A stretch of 57,149 nt of DNA from Ruminococcus sp. (lineage in GTDB: Bacteria; Bacillota; Clostridia; Oscillospirales; Ruminococcaceae), in contig JAFVCV010000019.1 of NCBI GenBank assembly GCA_017478965.1, forward strand, positions 1 through 57,149. The letters run 5' to 3'. The stretch's first letter is position 1; every line of letters starts with the position of its first letter. Positions 23,723 to 33,498 of this stretch are shown here, piece by piece. The notes beneath the pieces are model-generated. The model did no database searches, was not told the DNA's origin, and saw only the letters and a program-made list of their open reading frames with translations. The position numbers were made by a program, and so were the translations under genes.

Positions 23723-25261
23723 CTACTGCAAAGCAAAGGCAGCCGGCAGGAAACGTTTGTGAGACATATCCAGCAGCACCGGGGACTCCTCGGTGTTCAC
23801 CTGGGAACAGAGCTTTATGAGCTTGTGCATTGCCATTCCCACAGCCCTGTCCTCCGCCCGCAGGCTGAAAAACATACAGGTCCGTTCTTCACTGATAAGC
23901 TCCTCGATGGCATTTTCAGGAAAAATGCCGTAGGGCGCCATGCTTTCAGATATCTCAGGGTCAAGCTTCTGAACAGTTACGGCATATTCCGGCAGGCTCC
24001 CGCCGTCCTTTGTCCGGGGGATAAAATAAAGAAAAGGCTCCTCATCGTCCTTTGAGATAGTCACGTCCTCGCAGCCTTCCAGGTCCTTTATAATGTCGCA
24101 TATGAGCTGCGGGTGGGGAAGACTTTCGCTGCTGCCGTAGGGGACGCCTATAGTCAGAGGGACGGTCCTTATCTTGCCGTGGATAGGCAGATCCAGCTCC
24201 GTGACCGGTGCGTCGGGGTAAGCAAAGCTCAGCAGCCCGTTAAAGATGCTGTTGCCGTTTCTGGCGTCGAACTTGTCTGCAAGGTCCTTTGCGGCGCTGA
24301 AGAAGTATCTCTCCAGTGCGCCGGTGGGTGTGCCGTCCTCATTTTCTTCAAGACCTGAGTCCTTTGGCATGGGTACCCTCAGCACCTCTGCGCCGGTCTC
24401 TGCGGCCCGGCGGAAGAACCTGGCGGCAGCGTCAGCGAAGTGGAATTTCGTCTTTGGGTTCTTTATGCGGAAAAACCGCATGGTATTGGCGGCCACAAGG
24501 TCATATGCCCTTTGCAGATCAATGAACGTATAGGCTCTGACGGCAACGGCGATGGCCTCGAAGAAATTCTCCTCGTCACCCTTGATAAGGGGCATCATCA
24601 GGTCAGCATAGTAGCCCGCCTCATCGTAGCGGCCCTCTCTGGCGAAGTGGTCGCAGAAGTCCATATAGGTAGTCTCCGGCACCTCTCCGCAGGTGACGTT
24701 CCTTTCGATCATGCTCCCCAGCATTTCCACCGCCCTGCGTTCGGAGCCGAACTCAAGCTCGAATTTAGCCCCTGCGCTCTCCTCGCAGGCTGCGCAGTCG
24801 CTCAGGTCGGTCCGGTCAAAGGTCGGGTATTTTTTATAGCACTCTATGGCAAGCTCCCTGTCAACGGTCTTATAGAACTCCATCTTTTTAAGATAGCAGG
24901 TCCTCTCCGTATAGCCAAAGCGCAGGCAGTATTCACGGAACTTCTCAAAATAGCCCTCCGCCTGCTCCCTGGTTATCTGATAGTAGTCGCAGCTGTCCTC
25001 CACCACCCATTTGAAGGCCCGCATGAATTTCAGCGGTTCCAGCTCATCGGGATACTTTTCAAACATTGCCATGAATTCCGGGAACATTATGATCGCCCTG
25101 AAATTGTCATCGTGGAAAATAGAGTGTTCAATATAACGGTAGCGAAGCTCCAGGGACAGCCGATGGTCATTTTCATTGTCGGCCTCGGCTATACATTTTT
25201 TCAGATAGTCCAGTCTTTCCGTGCCCTTGGGCAGGGTATAGTAAAAGCTTTCATCAAACAT
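23723..25261 (-). CDS. Large hypothetical protein, N-terminal part, with in-frame TAG
   Basis: 512 residues from the ATG of MFDESFYYTLPKG (25259-25261); AAGGAG lies 9 nt upstream. The first 330 residues are helical, with repeat-like segments (CLRFGYTERTCYLKKMEFY, YMDFCDHFAREGRYDEAGYY), consistent with a TPR-like fold. The last part looks alpha/beta. No signal peptide. It ends FLPAAFALQ then TAG, and the frame continues open for another 257 codons. Either a nonsense mutation split one gene or the TAG is occasionally read through. Other genes here end normally in TAG, so general recoding is unlikely. Confidence 0.6.
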   Translation of the reverse strand: MFDESFYYTLPKGTERLDYLKKCIAEADNENDHRLSLELRYRYIEHSIFHDDNFRAIIMFPEFMAMFEKYPDELEPLKFMRAFKWVVEDSCDYYQITREQAEGYFEKFREYCLRFGYTERTCYLKKMEFYKTVDRELAIECYKKYPTFDRTDLSDCAACEESAGAKFELEFGSERRAVEMLGSMIERNVTCGEVPETTYMDFCDHFAREGRYDEAGYYADLMMPLIKGDEENFFEAIAVAVRAYTFIDLQRAYDLVAANTMRFFRIKNPKTKFHFADAAARFFRRAAETGAEVLRVPMPKDSGLEENEDGTPTGALERYFFSAAKDLADKFDARNGNSIFNGLLSFAYPDAPVTELDLPIHGKIRTVPLTIGVPYGSSESLPHPQLICDIIKDLEGCEDVTISKDDEEPFLYFIPRTKDGGSLPEYAVTVQKLDPEISESMAPYGIFPENAIEELISEERTCMFFSLRAEDRAVGMAMHKLIKLCSQVNTEESPVLLDMSHKRFLPAAFALQ

Positions 25262-25490
25262 TGTCCGCATCTCCTTTTTCATTTTTCGGTATCCGTTTAT
25301 TATGATACCATGTCTGACCGCTTTCGTCAAGTCCCGGCCCGGACCCTTTGGCGCCGGAGTGAATAGTATATAGGGCAGGGACTCTCCTTTGAAATTTCTC
25401 TGACTGATGATTATTTCTTTCTCTGGGGGGAATAATACTACCAGACAGGGATCTCGGAAAAATATCAGAAAAAAGAAGGAGTGTTTTTTG

Positions 25491-25838
25491 GTGATAGTCC
25501 ACAGAGGTGATATCTATTATGCTGACCTCAGCCCGGTGGTAGGCTCGGAGCAGGGAGGATTAAGGCCCGTGCTGATCGTCCAGAACGACGTCGGCAACCG
25601 CCACTCGCCCACGGTCATAGCTGCCGCCATCACAAGCAGGCAGGATAAGGCAAAGCTCCCCACCCATATAGCTCTGGGCGCCCAGAGCTGCGGCCTTTCC
25701 CGTGACTCGGTGGTCCTTCTGGAGCAGATACGTACATTAGACAAAAGGCGGCTTCGGGAGAAGATGGGGTCCCTGGACCACAGCTCCATGAGCGCCGTTG
25801 ACAATGCACTGTCTGTAAGCTTCGGCCTTAACGGGTAA
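25491..25838 (+). CDS. mazF: MazF/PemK-type mRNA interferase toxin
   Basis: 115 residues from GTG 25491, chosen because AAGGAG lies 9 nt upstream and the protein then begins [20 protein letters not shown], the classic MazF start. [36 protein letters not shown] and [13 protein letters not shown] also match the family, which cleaves RNA at specific short sequences. The usual antitoxin (MazE-like) is not seen directly upstream; the plus frame before 25491 is too short. In Firmicutes, mazF is often a chromosomal stress gene. The antitoxin may be elsewhere or very small. Confidence 0.9.
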   Translation: MIVHRGDIYYADLSPVVGSEQGGLRPVLIVQNDVGNRHSPTVIAAAITSRQDKAKLPTHIALGAQSCGLSRDSVVLLEQIRTLDKRRLREKMGSLDHSSMSAVDNALSVSFGLNG

Positions 25839-25843
25839 AAAAA

Positions 25844-25873
25844 GCAGCCGTCCTCAGGACTGGGGACGGCTGC
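25844..25873 (+). terminator. Hairpin after mazF
   Basis: GCAGCCGTCC (25844-25853) pairs with GGACGGCTGC (25864-25873), preceded by an A run. It lacks a T run, so termination may be weak or oriented for the minus strand. Confidence 0.5.
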
Positions 25874-25910
25874 GCAGTCTGACCGGCGGACCGGCCAGCA
25901 GACTGCGGAT

Positions 25911-25939
25911 TTGACATTTCGTCGGAAATATGCTATAAT
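25911..25939 (+). promoter_or_regulatory. Consensus promoter of the RNase P RNA gene
   Basis: Perfect TTGACA (25911-25916) and TATAAT (25934-25939) with a 17-nt spacer, placing the transcription start at about 25946, just where the RNA begins. Confidence 0.85.
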
Positions 25940-25946
25940 GCAATTC

Positions 25947-26295
25947 GTGAGCAGGCTATACGGTAGCGGGGACGGTCACGTCCATGAGGAAAGTCCGAGC
26001 ATCACAGAGCAGGATAGCTGATAACGTCAGCCGAGGGCGACCTCCGAGCCAGTGCAACAGAGAGATACCGCCTGTTAGTTCATAGCAGGTAAGGGTGGAA
26101 AGGCGGGGTAAGAGCCCACCGGAGTGCGGGAGACCGCACTGCCATGTAAACCTTATCCGATGCAACGCCAATGGCAGCCGAAAGGTCAATGGCTGCTCGT
26201 CAGACCTTAGACTGTAGGCGGCTTGAGCTGCCGGGCGACCGGCAGCCTAGATAGATTACCGTACCAGACAAAACTCGGCTTACAGGTCTGCTCAC
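25947..26295 (+). ncRNA. rnpB: RNase P RNA (catalytic subunit)
   Basis: Contains the universal core strings GAGGAAAGTCCGAGC near the 5' end, AGGGTGGAAAGGCGGGGTAA in the middle, and AGACAAAACTCGGCTTACAG near the 3' end. The ends pair as helix P1: GTGAGCAG (25947-25954) with CTGCTCAC (26288-26295). It is the ribozyme that removes 5' leaders from precursor tRNAs. The length of about 350 nt and the paired CGGCTTACAG region fit a bacterial RNase P RNA. Own promoter and terminator. Confidence 0.97.
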
Positions 26296-26310
26296 TTTTA
26301 TCGAAAAAGC

Positions 26311-26345
26311 GATCAGCCGCCCTATCGGACGGCTGATCTTTCTTT
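26311..26345 (+). terminator. Intrinsic terminator of rnpB
   Basis: GATCAGCCG (26311-26319) pairs with CGGCTGATC (26330-26338), followed by TTTCTTTTT. Confidence 0.9.
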
Positions 26346-26388
26346 TTATAAAGCCCTGGGGCTTTATGCTTATAGTAAGGAGCAAAAT

Positions 26389-27708
<1,320 letters not shown>

Positions 27709-27741
27709 TTATTGATTAGTTCAAGCAAACTAACTACAGAT

Positions 27742-27770
27742 ATAATACCACATCAGAAGAAGTTTGTCAA
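27742..27770 (-). promoter_or_regulatory. Promoter of eno
   Basis: Minus-strand TTGACA (27765-27770) and TATTAT (27742-27747) with a 17-nt spacer. Confidence 0.75.
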
Positions 27771-27802
27771 GAGCGGGTCGGGACTATCTTGCCCTGTGGG
27801 GA

Positions 27803-27830
27803 CAAAAATATCCCCCGCAGGGTGCGGGGG
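27803..27830 (-). terminator. Intrinsic terminator of the VWA lipoprotein gene
   Basis: CCCCCGCA and TGCGGGGG form an 8-bp GC-rich stem with a 3-nt loop (27812-27830). On the minus strand ATATTTTTG follows. Confidence 0.75.
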
Positions 27831-27856
27831 AGGGAAGATCTGTGCCGGATACCGTA

Positions 27857-29302
27857 TCACTCAGTTTCGGCTATGAGCCTGATGTTCCTTACGATGACGT
27901 CATGGAGCAGCTCTACCTCGTAGTCGCCTATGATAGGCTCCAGGTGTGAACCGCCCACGCCGGAATCATCGGTCAGGAAGACGTAGTTGCTGTTGGTGCT
28001 GATGGCTAAGGCTCTGCCGAAGAGCTCAGTCTCTCTTTCGCTGTTTGAAGATACCACGGGAATGATGTGTATGCCCTTTTCGGCGGCAGCCTTCACGGCG
28101 TTGGTCACGGTCTCGGCCTTTTCGTCATGAGGAGGTGCGTCAAAGATAAGGAAAGCGACCTTGTTTGCGTCAGTGCTCCATACGCCCTCACGGTCCATAG
28201 TCTCGTCCAGTATCTCTGCCACTGCCTCGGGCCAGTCTCCGCCGCCGTCAGCATATTCGGCGTTGATAAGGGCCTGAAGTTCCTTCACATCGGTGGTGAA
28301 GGGGTTGGTCTTGGTGACATAATCATCTCCCTCGTCACGGTAGAAGTTCACAGAAAAGCTGATGTTCTGGTCCGATTCGGATACTTCCTTGGCGATGGAA
28401 GAGAAGTCCTTCTGGAGATAGGCTATCTCGTCGCTCATGGAGCCGGTGGTGTCAAGAATGAACATTACCTCGGTCTTGCCGTAGGTCTGGCCGCCCTCAG
28501 TCTCAAGCTCCACGCTGACGGTGGAAGAAGAAACTGTGTTGCCCTGACCGTCGCCCTCGGCCTTGGAGCTTACCTCGGCTGATGCTGAGCCGGCCCTGAC
28601 CTCTGCGATCTCCTGCCCGGCGGTGTAAAAGAGATAGGCCTTGCCCTCACGGTCGGAAACGGCGGTCCATACAGGGCTGCCGTCCTTGTCGTAGAGTGTG
28701 ACGGTCTGGTTCTTGCACGGCTCTCCGCCCTGGGTAAGAGTGACCTCAACTCTGTTGCGGGGGTCAAGTCCGTAGGACGGGAAGGATATGGTGCCGTTAT
28801 TTACCAGGTTTGCAAAAAAGCCCCAGTTGTTAAGATCGTTCCACTCTCCTGCGGTCAGCACGAAGGCCTCGCCGGGGTCTGTCTCAGGCTCTGCTTCCTC
28901 AGGGAGCACCTCAGTCTCGCCTGCTTCCGGCATCTCGCCGCTCTCGCCGCCGAACGCAATGTCGAAGGCCTCGTCGCCAATCACACCGTCAACAGCGCTC
29001 TTCTCAGTCAGGAAAGCGCCGTCAAGAGCCATGTCGTCCATGATCTCATATCTTTCTTCTGCCGCATCGCCTGTAGTGGCCTCCTCGGCGATCTCAGCTT
29101 CGCCGTTGGTGGCAGCTTCTTCGTCGGCAGTCTCGCCGCCGTCGGACTTCCTTTCGGTGTCCGCAGCCACGGCGTTCTTTGTTATCCCACCGCTTTTAGA
29201 ATCGTCTGTCTGACCGCAGCCTGCGGTAACGGCAGCCGTCATCATCAGCGCAGCAGCCAGGGACAGTATCTTCTTAGCCTTTGAAATATTATTGGTCTTC
29301 AT
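27857..29302 (-). CDS. Von Willebrand factor A domain lipoprotein
   Basis: 481 residues from ATG 29300-29302, with AAGGAGGA 7 nt upstream. Lipoprotein signal ends in VTAGC (Cys29). A long acidic Glu/Ala/Thr linker follows to about residue 140, then a carbohydrate-binding-like or Ig-like region (VEVTLTQGGEPCKNQTVTLY). The VWA domain (about 285-475) has the MIDAS start FILDTTGSMSDEI plus YADGGGDWPEAVAEIL and FLIFDAPPHDE. It is an extracytoplasmic, metal-dependent protein-binding module. The partner is unknown. Confidence 0.8.
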   Translation of the reverse strand: MKTNNISKAKKILSLAAALMMTAAVTAGCGQTDDSKSGGITKNAVAADTERKSDGGETADEEAATNGEAEIAEEATTGDAAEERYEIMDDMALDGAFLTEKSAVDGVIGDEAFDIAFGGESGEMPEAGETEVLPEEAEPETDPGEAFVLTAGEWNDLNNWGFFANLVNNGTISFPSYGLDPRNRVEVTLTQGGEPCKNQTVTLYDKDGSPVWTAVSDREGKAYLFYTAGQEIAEVRAGSASAEVSSKAEGDGQGNTVSSSTVSVELETEGGQTYGKTEVMFILDTTGSMSDEIAYLQKDFSSIAKEVSESDQNISFSVNFYRDEGDDYVTKTNPFTTDVKELQALINAEYADGGGDWPEAVAEILDETMDREGVWSTDANKVAFLIFDAPPHDEKAETVTNAVKAAAEKGIHIIPVVSSNSERETELFGRALAISTNSNYVFLTDDSGVGGSHLEPIIGDYEVELLHDVIVRNIRLIAETE

Positions 29303-29406
29303 ATCGTGATCCTCCTTATTTTTCTTTAGCAGCTTACCCCAAAACCGGGGGCTGAACATCTTTGTTTGTGTTCAGTATATATACGGCTGCAAAAGATAAA
29401 ATTTAT

Positions 29407-29433
29407 GGCGGAATATTTAACAAATATCCCGCC
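29407..29433 (-). other. AT-rich hairpin downstream of thrB
   Basis: GGCGG-AATATTT and AAATAT-CCCGCC form a hairpin 18 nt after the thrB stop codon. A T-rich but not continuous stretch follows on the minus strand. Possibly a weak terminator of the thrB unit. Confidence 0.4.
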
Positions 29434-29450
29434 AGAGAATTGTGCATATC

Positions 29451-30335
29451 CTACAAAATTTGTGTACCAACATTATCAATACCGAATTCATGGACCTGCC
29501 AGCCCCCAAGGCCGGCGTTGTCCAGAGAAAATTTCATCTTCCCGGCAAAGTATTTGTTCTCCTCGTCCACTATTGCCATGACCGTAGGGCCGGCGCCGCT
29601 TATGTAGGCCGCATAGGCCCCGTGGGTATAGGCGATATCGAATACCTCCCTGCAATCGGGTATCAGCTCCATGCGGTAGGGTTGATGGAGCTTGTCGTGG
29701 ACTGCGGTGCGAAGGTTCTCGAATTTCCCCGTCAGCAGGGACGCTGAGAACAGCGCCGCCCTTGAGAGATTGAACACGGCGTCCTTATGTGAGACTTCCT
29801 TCGGCAGGCAGGCTCTTGCATCCTCGGTCCTCAGCTCGAAGTCCGGTATTATGGCCGCAAATCTCAGCTTCGTATAGACCTCCTGCTTTACCCAGTGGAC
29901 CTTCCTGCCGTCAAAGACCGCAGTGACTATGCCGCCCAGGAGCGCCGGTGCGGTGTTGTCGGGGTGGCCCTCTATCTGGGCGGCCAGGTCCACCAGGTCG
30001 TCCTTTGTCAGAGGGTCTCCGAGCATTTTGTTTGCGCCCACCAGTCCGGCGATTATGCAGGCCGATGAGGACCCCAGGCCCCTTGCCATGGGTATATTGC
30101 TGTGCTGTCTGAGCCGCAGCCCCGACAGCTTCCTGCCGCAGACCGCATATAGGTCCTTTGCGGAAACGTAGATGAGATTATTCTCGTCCGTGGGGACCTC
30201 CACCCCGTCAGCGGAAGAGATATCCACTTCATCGCACTCTTCCATCTCGACGTAATTATAGAAGGTCAGGGCAAGTCCCAGTGCATCGAAGCCTGCGCCC
30301 AGATTGGCCGAGGTGGCCGGTATCTGAATTTTCAT
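29451..30335 (-). CDS. thrB: Homoserine kinase
   Basis: 294 residues of the GHMP kinase superfamily. The N-terminus IQIPATSANLGAGFDALGLA and the ATP-binding PMARGLGSSSACIIAGL are diagnostic of ThrB, with AYISGAGPTVMAIV near the C-terminus as GHMP motif 3. It phosphorylates L-homoserine in threonine synthesis, in the cytoplasm. Its start lies 17 nt after the stop of a radical SAM gene, so the two are co-transcribed. thrC and hom are not in the window. Confidence 0.95.
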   Translation of the reverse strand: MKIQIPATSANLGAGFDALGLALTFYNYVEMEECDEVDISSADGVEVPTDENNLIYVSAKDLYAVCGRKLSGLRLRQHSNIPMARGLGSSSACIIAGLVGANKMLGDPLTKDDLVDLAAQIEGHPDNTAPALLGGIVTAVFDGRKVHWVKQEVYTKLRFAAIIPDFELRTEDARACLPKEVSHKDAVFNLSRAALFSASLLTGKFENLRTAVHDKLHQPYRMELIPDCREVFDIAYTHGAYAAYISGAGPTVMAIVDEENKYFAGKMKFSLDNAGLGGWQVHEFGIDNVGTQIL

Positions 30336-30352
30336 ATCTCACCTCTGCTGTG

Positions 30353-30970
30353 TTAGTTTTCCATAGGTCTGACTCTGAGGGCCACGCCCACTGAGTCGGC
30401 CACTTTCTGAGACTTAGCGATCTCTTCCTCGCCGATGATGTCCACCACTGTCAGCACCACATTGGGGACATACTTTTTCATATTTTCAGCAAAGCTGAGC
30501 ATTTCGGCAAAGCAGTCCTTATCCTTCCACCTGGGCCTTGTTATGGCCATATAGGCCGCAGGGTCCGAAGCGTTCAGGCTGATGGAAACGGTGTCGATGA
30601 GTCCCTCGAAAAGCGGCTCACACTTCTTTTCGTGTATAAGGTCCGCAAGGCCGTTGGTATTGAGCCTTATGGGGGTCTTGCAGACGGAGCGGATATATCT
30701 TGCCGTATCCAGCAGGATATCCAGCTCGCTGGTAGGCTCGCCGTAGCCGCAGAAGATTATTTCTTTGTATGAAGAAAGGTCCCGTGTCCTGAGGTTTTCC
30801 AGCACTTCCTCCATGGTGGGCTGATGTTCCAGCCACAGCGGGTCTGAGCCGTAGGCGCCGTCCCCGTTCTGTCTCAGGCAGAAGGTGCAGGCGCAGGGGC
30901 ATTTATTTGTGATGTTAAGATATAGCTTTCCCCACAGTTCGTAGGAAATGGTCATTGCTGTTTTTTTCAT
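30353..30970 (-). CDS. TatD-linked radical SAM protein
   Basis: 205 residues with the radical SAM cysteine triad in NKCPCACTFCLRQ (spacing C-x3-C-x2-C), followed by FCGYGEPTSELD and RLNTNGLADL. The short length and these strings match the family often encoded next to or fused with TatD nucleases. The reaction is unknown. No tatD gene is adjacent here; the partner is thrB, 17 nt downstream. GGAGTGAAG lies before the ATG. Binding of a 4Fe-4S cluster and SAM is expected. Confidence 0.8.
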   Translation of the reverse strand: MKKTAMTISYELWGKLYLNITNKCPCACTFCLRQNGDGAYGSDPLWLEHQPTMEEVLENLRTRDLSSYKEIIFCGYGEPTSELDILLDTARYIRSVCKTPIRLNTNGLADLIHEKKCEPLFEGLIDTVSISLNASDPAAYMAITRPRWKDKDCFAEMLSFAENMKKYVPNVVLTVVDIIGEEEIAKSQKVADSVGVALRVRPMEN

Positions 30971-31125
30971 TTTACTTCACTCCATGGGTCTGTTTTTTGG
31001 TGGTCGTGGTCTTTCGGTTTGCGCCCTGAACAGCGCCGATGCTGCGGATACTCAGTTTTTCGGGGGCTTTTGTGAAGAATAGTTTTCCCCTGCCCCCTTC
31101 CCGAAGACTTTTTACCCGGTGCGTT

Positions 31126-32046
31126 TTACAGGGTCTGAAGGGCTTTGTTCAGGGACTCGGTATCCTCTATATTTACTGCGTTCTTGCCTTTGAGTGTCTT
31201 TTTCACCAGGCCAGTCAGCACCTTTCCGGGTCCTAATTCAATGAAATTCTCATATCCCTCCTGCTCCATCAGGGCAAGCTCAGAGGTGAACCTTACCGGC
31301 GATACTATATGCCTTGTAAGCAGCTCCGCCATGCTGTTGAAATCGGTGAGCTTTGTGCCAAGGACGTTCGAGAAAAAGTCCTTCTCAGCAGCCTTGTAGC
31401 TCACAGTCCCGGCGGTCTGCGAGAATTCCTCTGCCGCCCCTGCCATGAGCTTTGAATGGAAGGCAGAGGCCACGTTGAGCTTGATGGCCTTTTTCTTCAT
31501 AGCCGCAAATCTCAGCGCCGCAGCCTCGCAGGCCTCAGCTTCTCCGGCGATGACGGTCTGCACGGCGGAATTGTAGTTCACCGGCACTACATAGCCCTCA
31601 GTCTCTTCGCAGACCCTTTCTACCTCTTCTGCGTCAAGGCCGATGATGGCATACATTGCGCCGCTGCTGTTCTCAGCGGCCTTCTGCATGGCGGACGCAC
31701 GGGCCTTGATGAGCTTGAATCCGTCTTCCATGGACACTACCCCGGCGGCCACCAGCGCAGCGTATTCTCCCAGAGAATGACCTGCCACGCCGTCAAAGTC
31801 TATGCCCTCGGCTCTTGCAGCCTCGAAGGCGGCTAACGAGCAGGCCATGATGGCCGGCTGTGAATTGACGGTCTTGTTCAGCTCCTCCGCCGGGCCTTCA
31901 AAGGCTGTCTTTGCGATATCGCAGCCGAGGATCTCGCCTGCCTTGTCGAAAACTGCCCTTGCAGCGGGGTATTTTTCGCAGAGCTCTCTGCCCATTCCCA
32001 CATACTGCGAACCCTGGCCTGAGAATAAAAATACGGTTTTTGACAT
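31126..32046 (-). CDS. fabD: Malonyl-CoA:ACP transacylase
   Basis: 306 residues. FLFSGQGSQYVGMGREL at the start, active-site Ser91 in GVAGHSLGEYAALVAAG, then NVASAFHSKLM with the catalytic histidine, and FIELGPGKVLTGL. It loads malonate onto acyl carrier protein for fatty acid elongation. It is transcribed away from the main fab/acc operon, with a shared 380-nt intergenic region. In many Firmicutes fabD lies inside that operon, so its orientation is unusual. GGAGGAAG precedes the ATG. Confidence 0.95.
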   Translation of the reverse strand: MSKTVFLFSGQGSQYVGMGRELCEKYPAARAVFDKAGEILGCDIAKTAFEGPAEELNKTVNSQPAIMACSLAAFEAARAEGIDFDGVAGHSLGEYAALVAAGVVSMEDGFKLIKARASAMQKAAENSSGAMYAIIGLDAEEVERVCEETEGYVVPVNYNSAVQTVIAGEAEACEAAALRFAAMKKKAIKLNVASAFHSKLMAGAAEEFSQTAGTVSYKAAEKDFFSNVLGTKLTDFNSMAELLTRHIVSPVRFTSELALMEQEGYENFIELGPGKVLTGLVKKTLKGKNAVNIEDTESLNKALQTL

Positions 32047-32252
32047 TTTACTTCCTCCTTGATATCTTCTCCCGGTCCTTCGGCTTTGTCAGCTTTTTGT
32101 CAAAGCGGCAGGAACAGGAAGATCTATTGTAATAATATTTAATTATTCAAAGACTTTTTTAAAAATAGTCACATAATATTAACTAACGGTCGGGATATTA
32201 TGAAAAATTCCCCAAAATTTTAAAATAGGGCCGAGTTGTTCATAATTTGTTA

Positions 32253-32282
32253 TTGAATTACGGCTCCAAAAAGGTTTATAAT
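32253..32282 (+). promoter_or_regulatory. Putative promoter of the fab/acc operon
   Basis: TTGAAT (32253-32258) and TATAAT (32277-32282) with an 18-nt spacer, giving a leader of about 140 nt before fabH. The rest of 32047-32430 is AT-rich. I saw no clear FapR or FabT operator in it. Confidence 0.5.
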
Positions 32283-32430
32283 TAATGTAATGGGCTTTTT
32301 GCTCTGCCGCAAAGCGTGCGGGACATGAGCGCAGGCCCTTTCACATATACAATTATAACACAGTTCTGCCCAAGATACAATAGCGGCAGTTAAAATTTTC
32401 ACAGTTAATTTTCTAAGGGGGATATGTAAA

Positions 32431-33444
32431 TTGTCACAGGCGAAGAAGGTAACAGGCATCCATGTAAAAGGCATAGGCAAATACGTTCCTGAAATGGTGG
32501 CCACCAACGAGGACTTTGCGAAGATAGTTGACACCAGCGACGAATGGATAACCCAGCGCACCGGCATAAAGACCCGGCACATCACCAACGGAGAGCCGAC
32601 CTATTATCTTGGTGCGAAGGCTGCGAAAGCGGCCATTGCCGATGCGGGCATCAGCCCTGAGGACATCGACCTTATCATCACCGCCACGGTGACGCCGGAC
32701 TTTTTCACCCCCTCCACCGCCTGCCTTATCCAGCGGGAGATCGGGGCCGTAGGTTCTATGGCGATAGACATAAACTGCGCCTGCACAGGCTTTGATTACG
32801 GCATTGATATGGCAAGGCGCTATCTTCTGGCCGAGGACGGGGTCGATACCGTTCTGCTCATAGCTGCGGAGGAGCTTTCAAAGTTCACCGACTACACTGA
32901 CAGGTCAAGCTGCATACTTTTCGGGGACGGTTCTGCGGCTTTCGTGCTTGAAAGGAAGAAGGACACGCTCTATTCCTCCTATCTGGGCGCCGACGGCACC
33001 GGGGCGAAGTTCCTGGTATCGAGAGCCATGAGGTCCGAGAACGCTTTCAGGACCAATAAAGAGGAATTCGACATGGATATGCCTGCCACAAAAGCTCACT
33101 ATTTCACTCAGGACGGCAAGGAGGTCTATAAGTTCGCCACCAGGACCCTGCCGATAGCTGTGGAAAAGGCCTGTGAGAAGGCCGGCATCGCTCCGGAGGA
33201 CCTGGACGCCATAGTCCCCCACCAGGCCAATGTCAGGATAATCGAGACGGCCGCAAAAAATCTGGGAGTCTCCATGGACAAGATGGTGGTATATATCGAC
33301 CGCTACGGAAATACTTCCTCCGCATCTATCCCCATAGCCTTCTGCGACGCAGTGGCTGAGGGCAGGATACGCCGGGGGGACAAGGTCTGCCTGGTAGGCT
33401 TCGGCGGCGGACTGACCTATGCGGGGATAGTTTTCGAGTATTGA
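32431..33444 (+). CDS. fabH: Beta-ketoacyl-ACP synthase III
   Basis: 337 residues starting at TTG (32431), with AAGGGGGA 8 nt upstream; the nearby ATG runs straight into TAA. The active-site triad is complete: Cys118 in INCACTGFDYG, His in IVPHQANVRI and Asn in RYGNTSSASIP. It condenses acetyl-CoA or a branched starter with malonyl-ACP to begin fatty acid synthesis. First gene of the plus-strand fab/acc operon. Confidence 0.95.
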   Translation: MSQAKKVTGIHVKGIGKYVPEMVATNEDFAKIVDTSDEWITQRTGIKTRHITNGEPTYYLGAKAAKAAIADAGISPEDIDLIITATVTPDFFTPSTACLIQREIGAVGSMAIDINCACTGFDYGIDMARRYLLAEDGVDTVLLIAAEELSKFTDYTDRSSCILFGDGSAAFVLERKKDTLYSSYLGADGTGAKFLVSRAMRSENAFRTNKEEFDMDMPATKAHYFTQDGKEVYKFATRTLPIAVEKACEKAGIAPEDLDAIVPHQANVRIIETAAKNLGVSMDKMVVYIDRYGNTSSASIPIAFCDAVAEGRIRRGDKVCLVGFGGGLTYAGIVFEY

Positions 33445-33498
33445 CATAAGTCCCCATTTTCCGCAGGAAATATGGGGTAACATATAGAGGTAAGAGCT

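Noticed and set aside
23723-23725. Genetic-code recoding of TAG
   Set aside because: Several intact genes in the window (e.g. those ending at 5109, 21346 and 37774) use TAG as a normal stop.
22931-24055. Plus-strand ORF of 374 codons across the amber-split gene
   Set aside because: It lies opposite the better-supported minus frames, lacks a ribosome site and crosses the region between them; composition typical of an antisense shadow.
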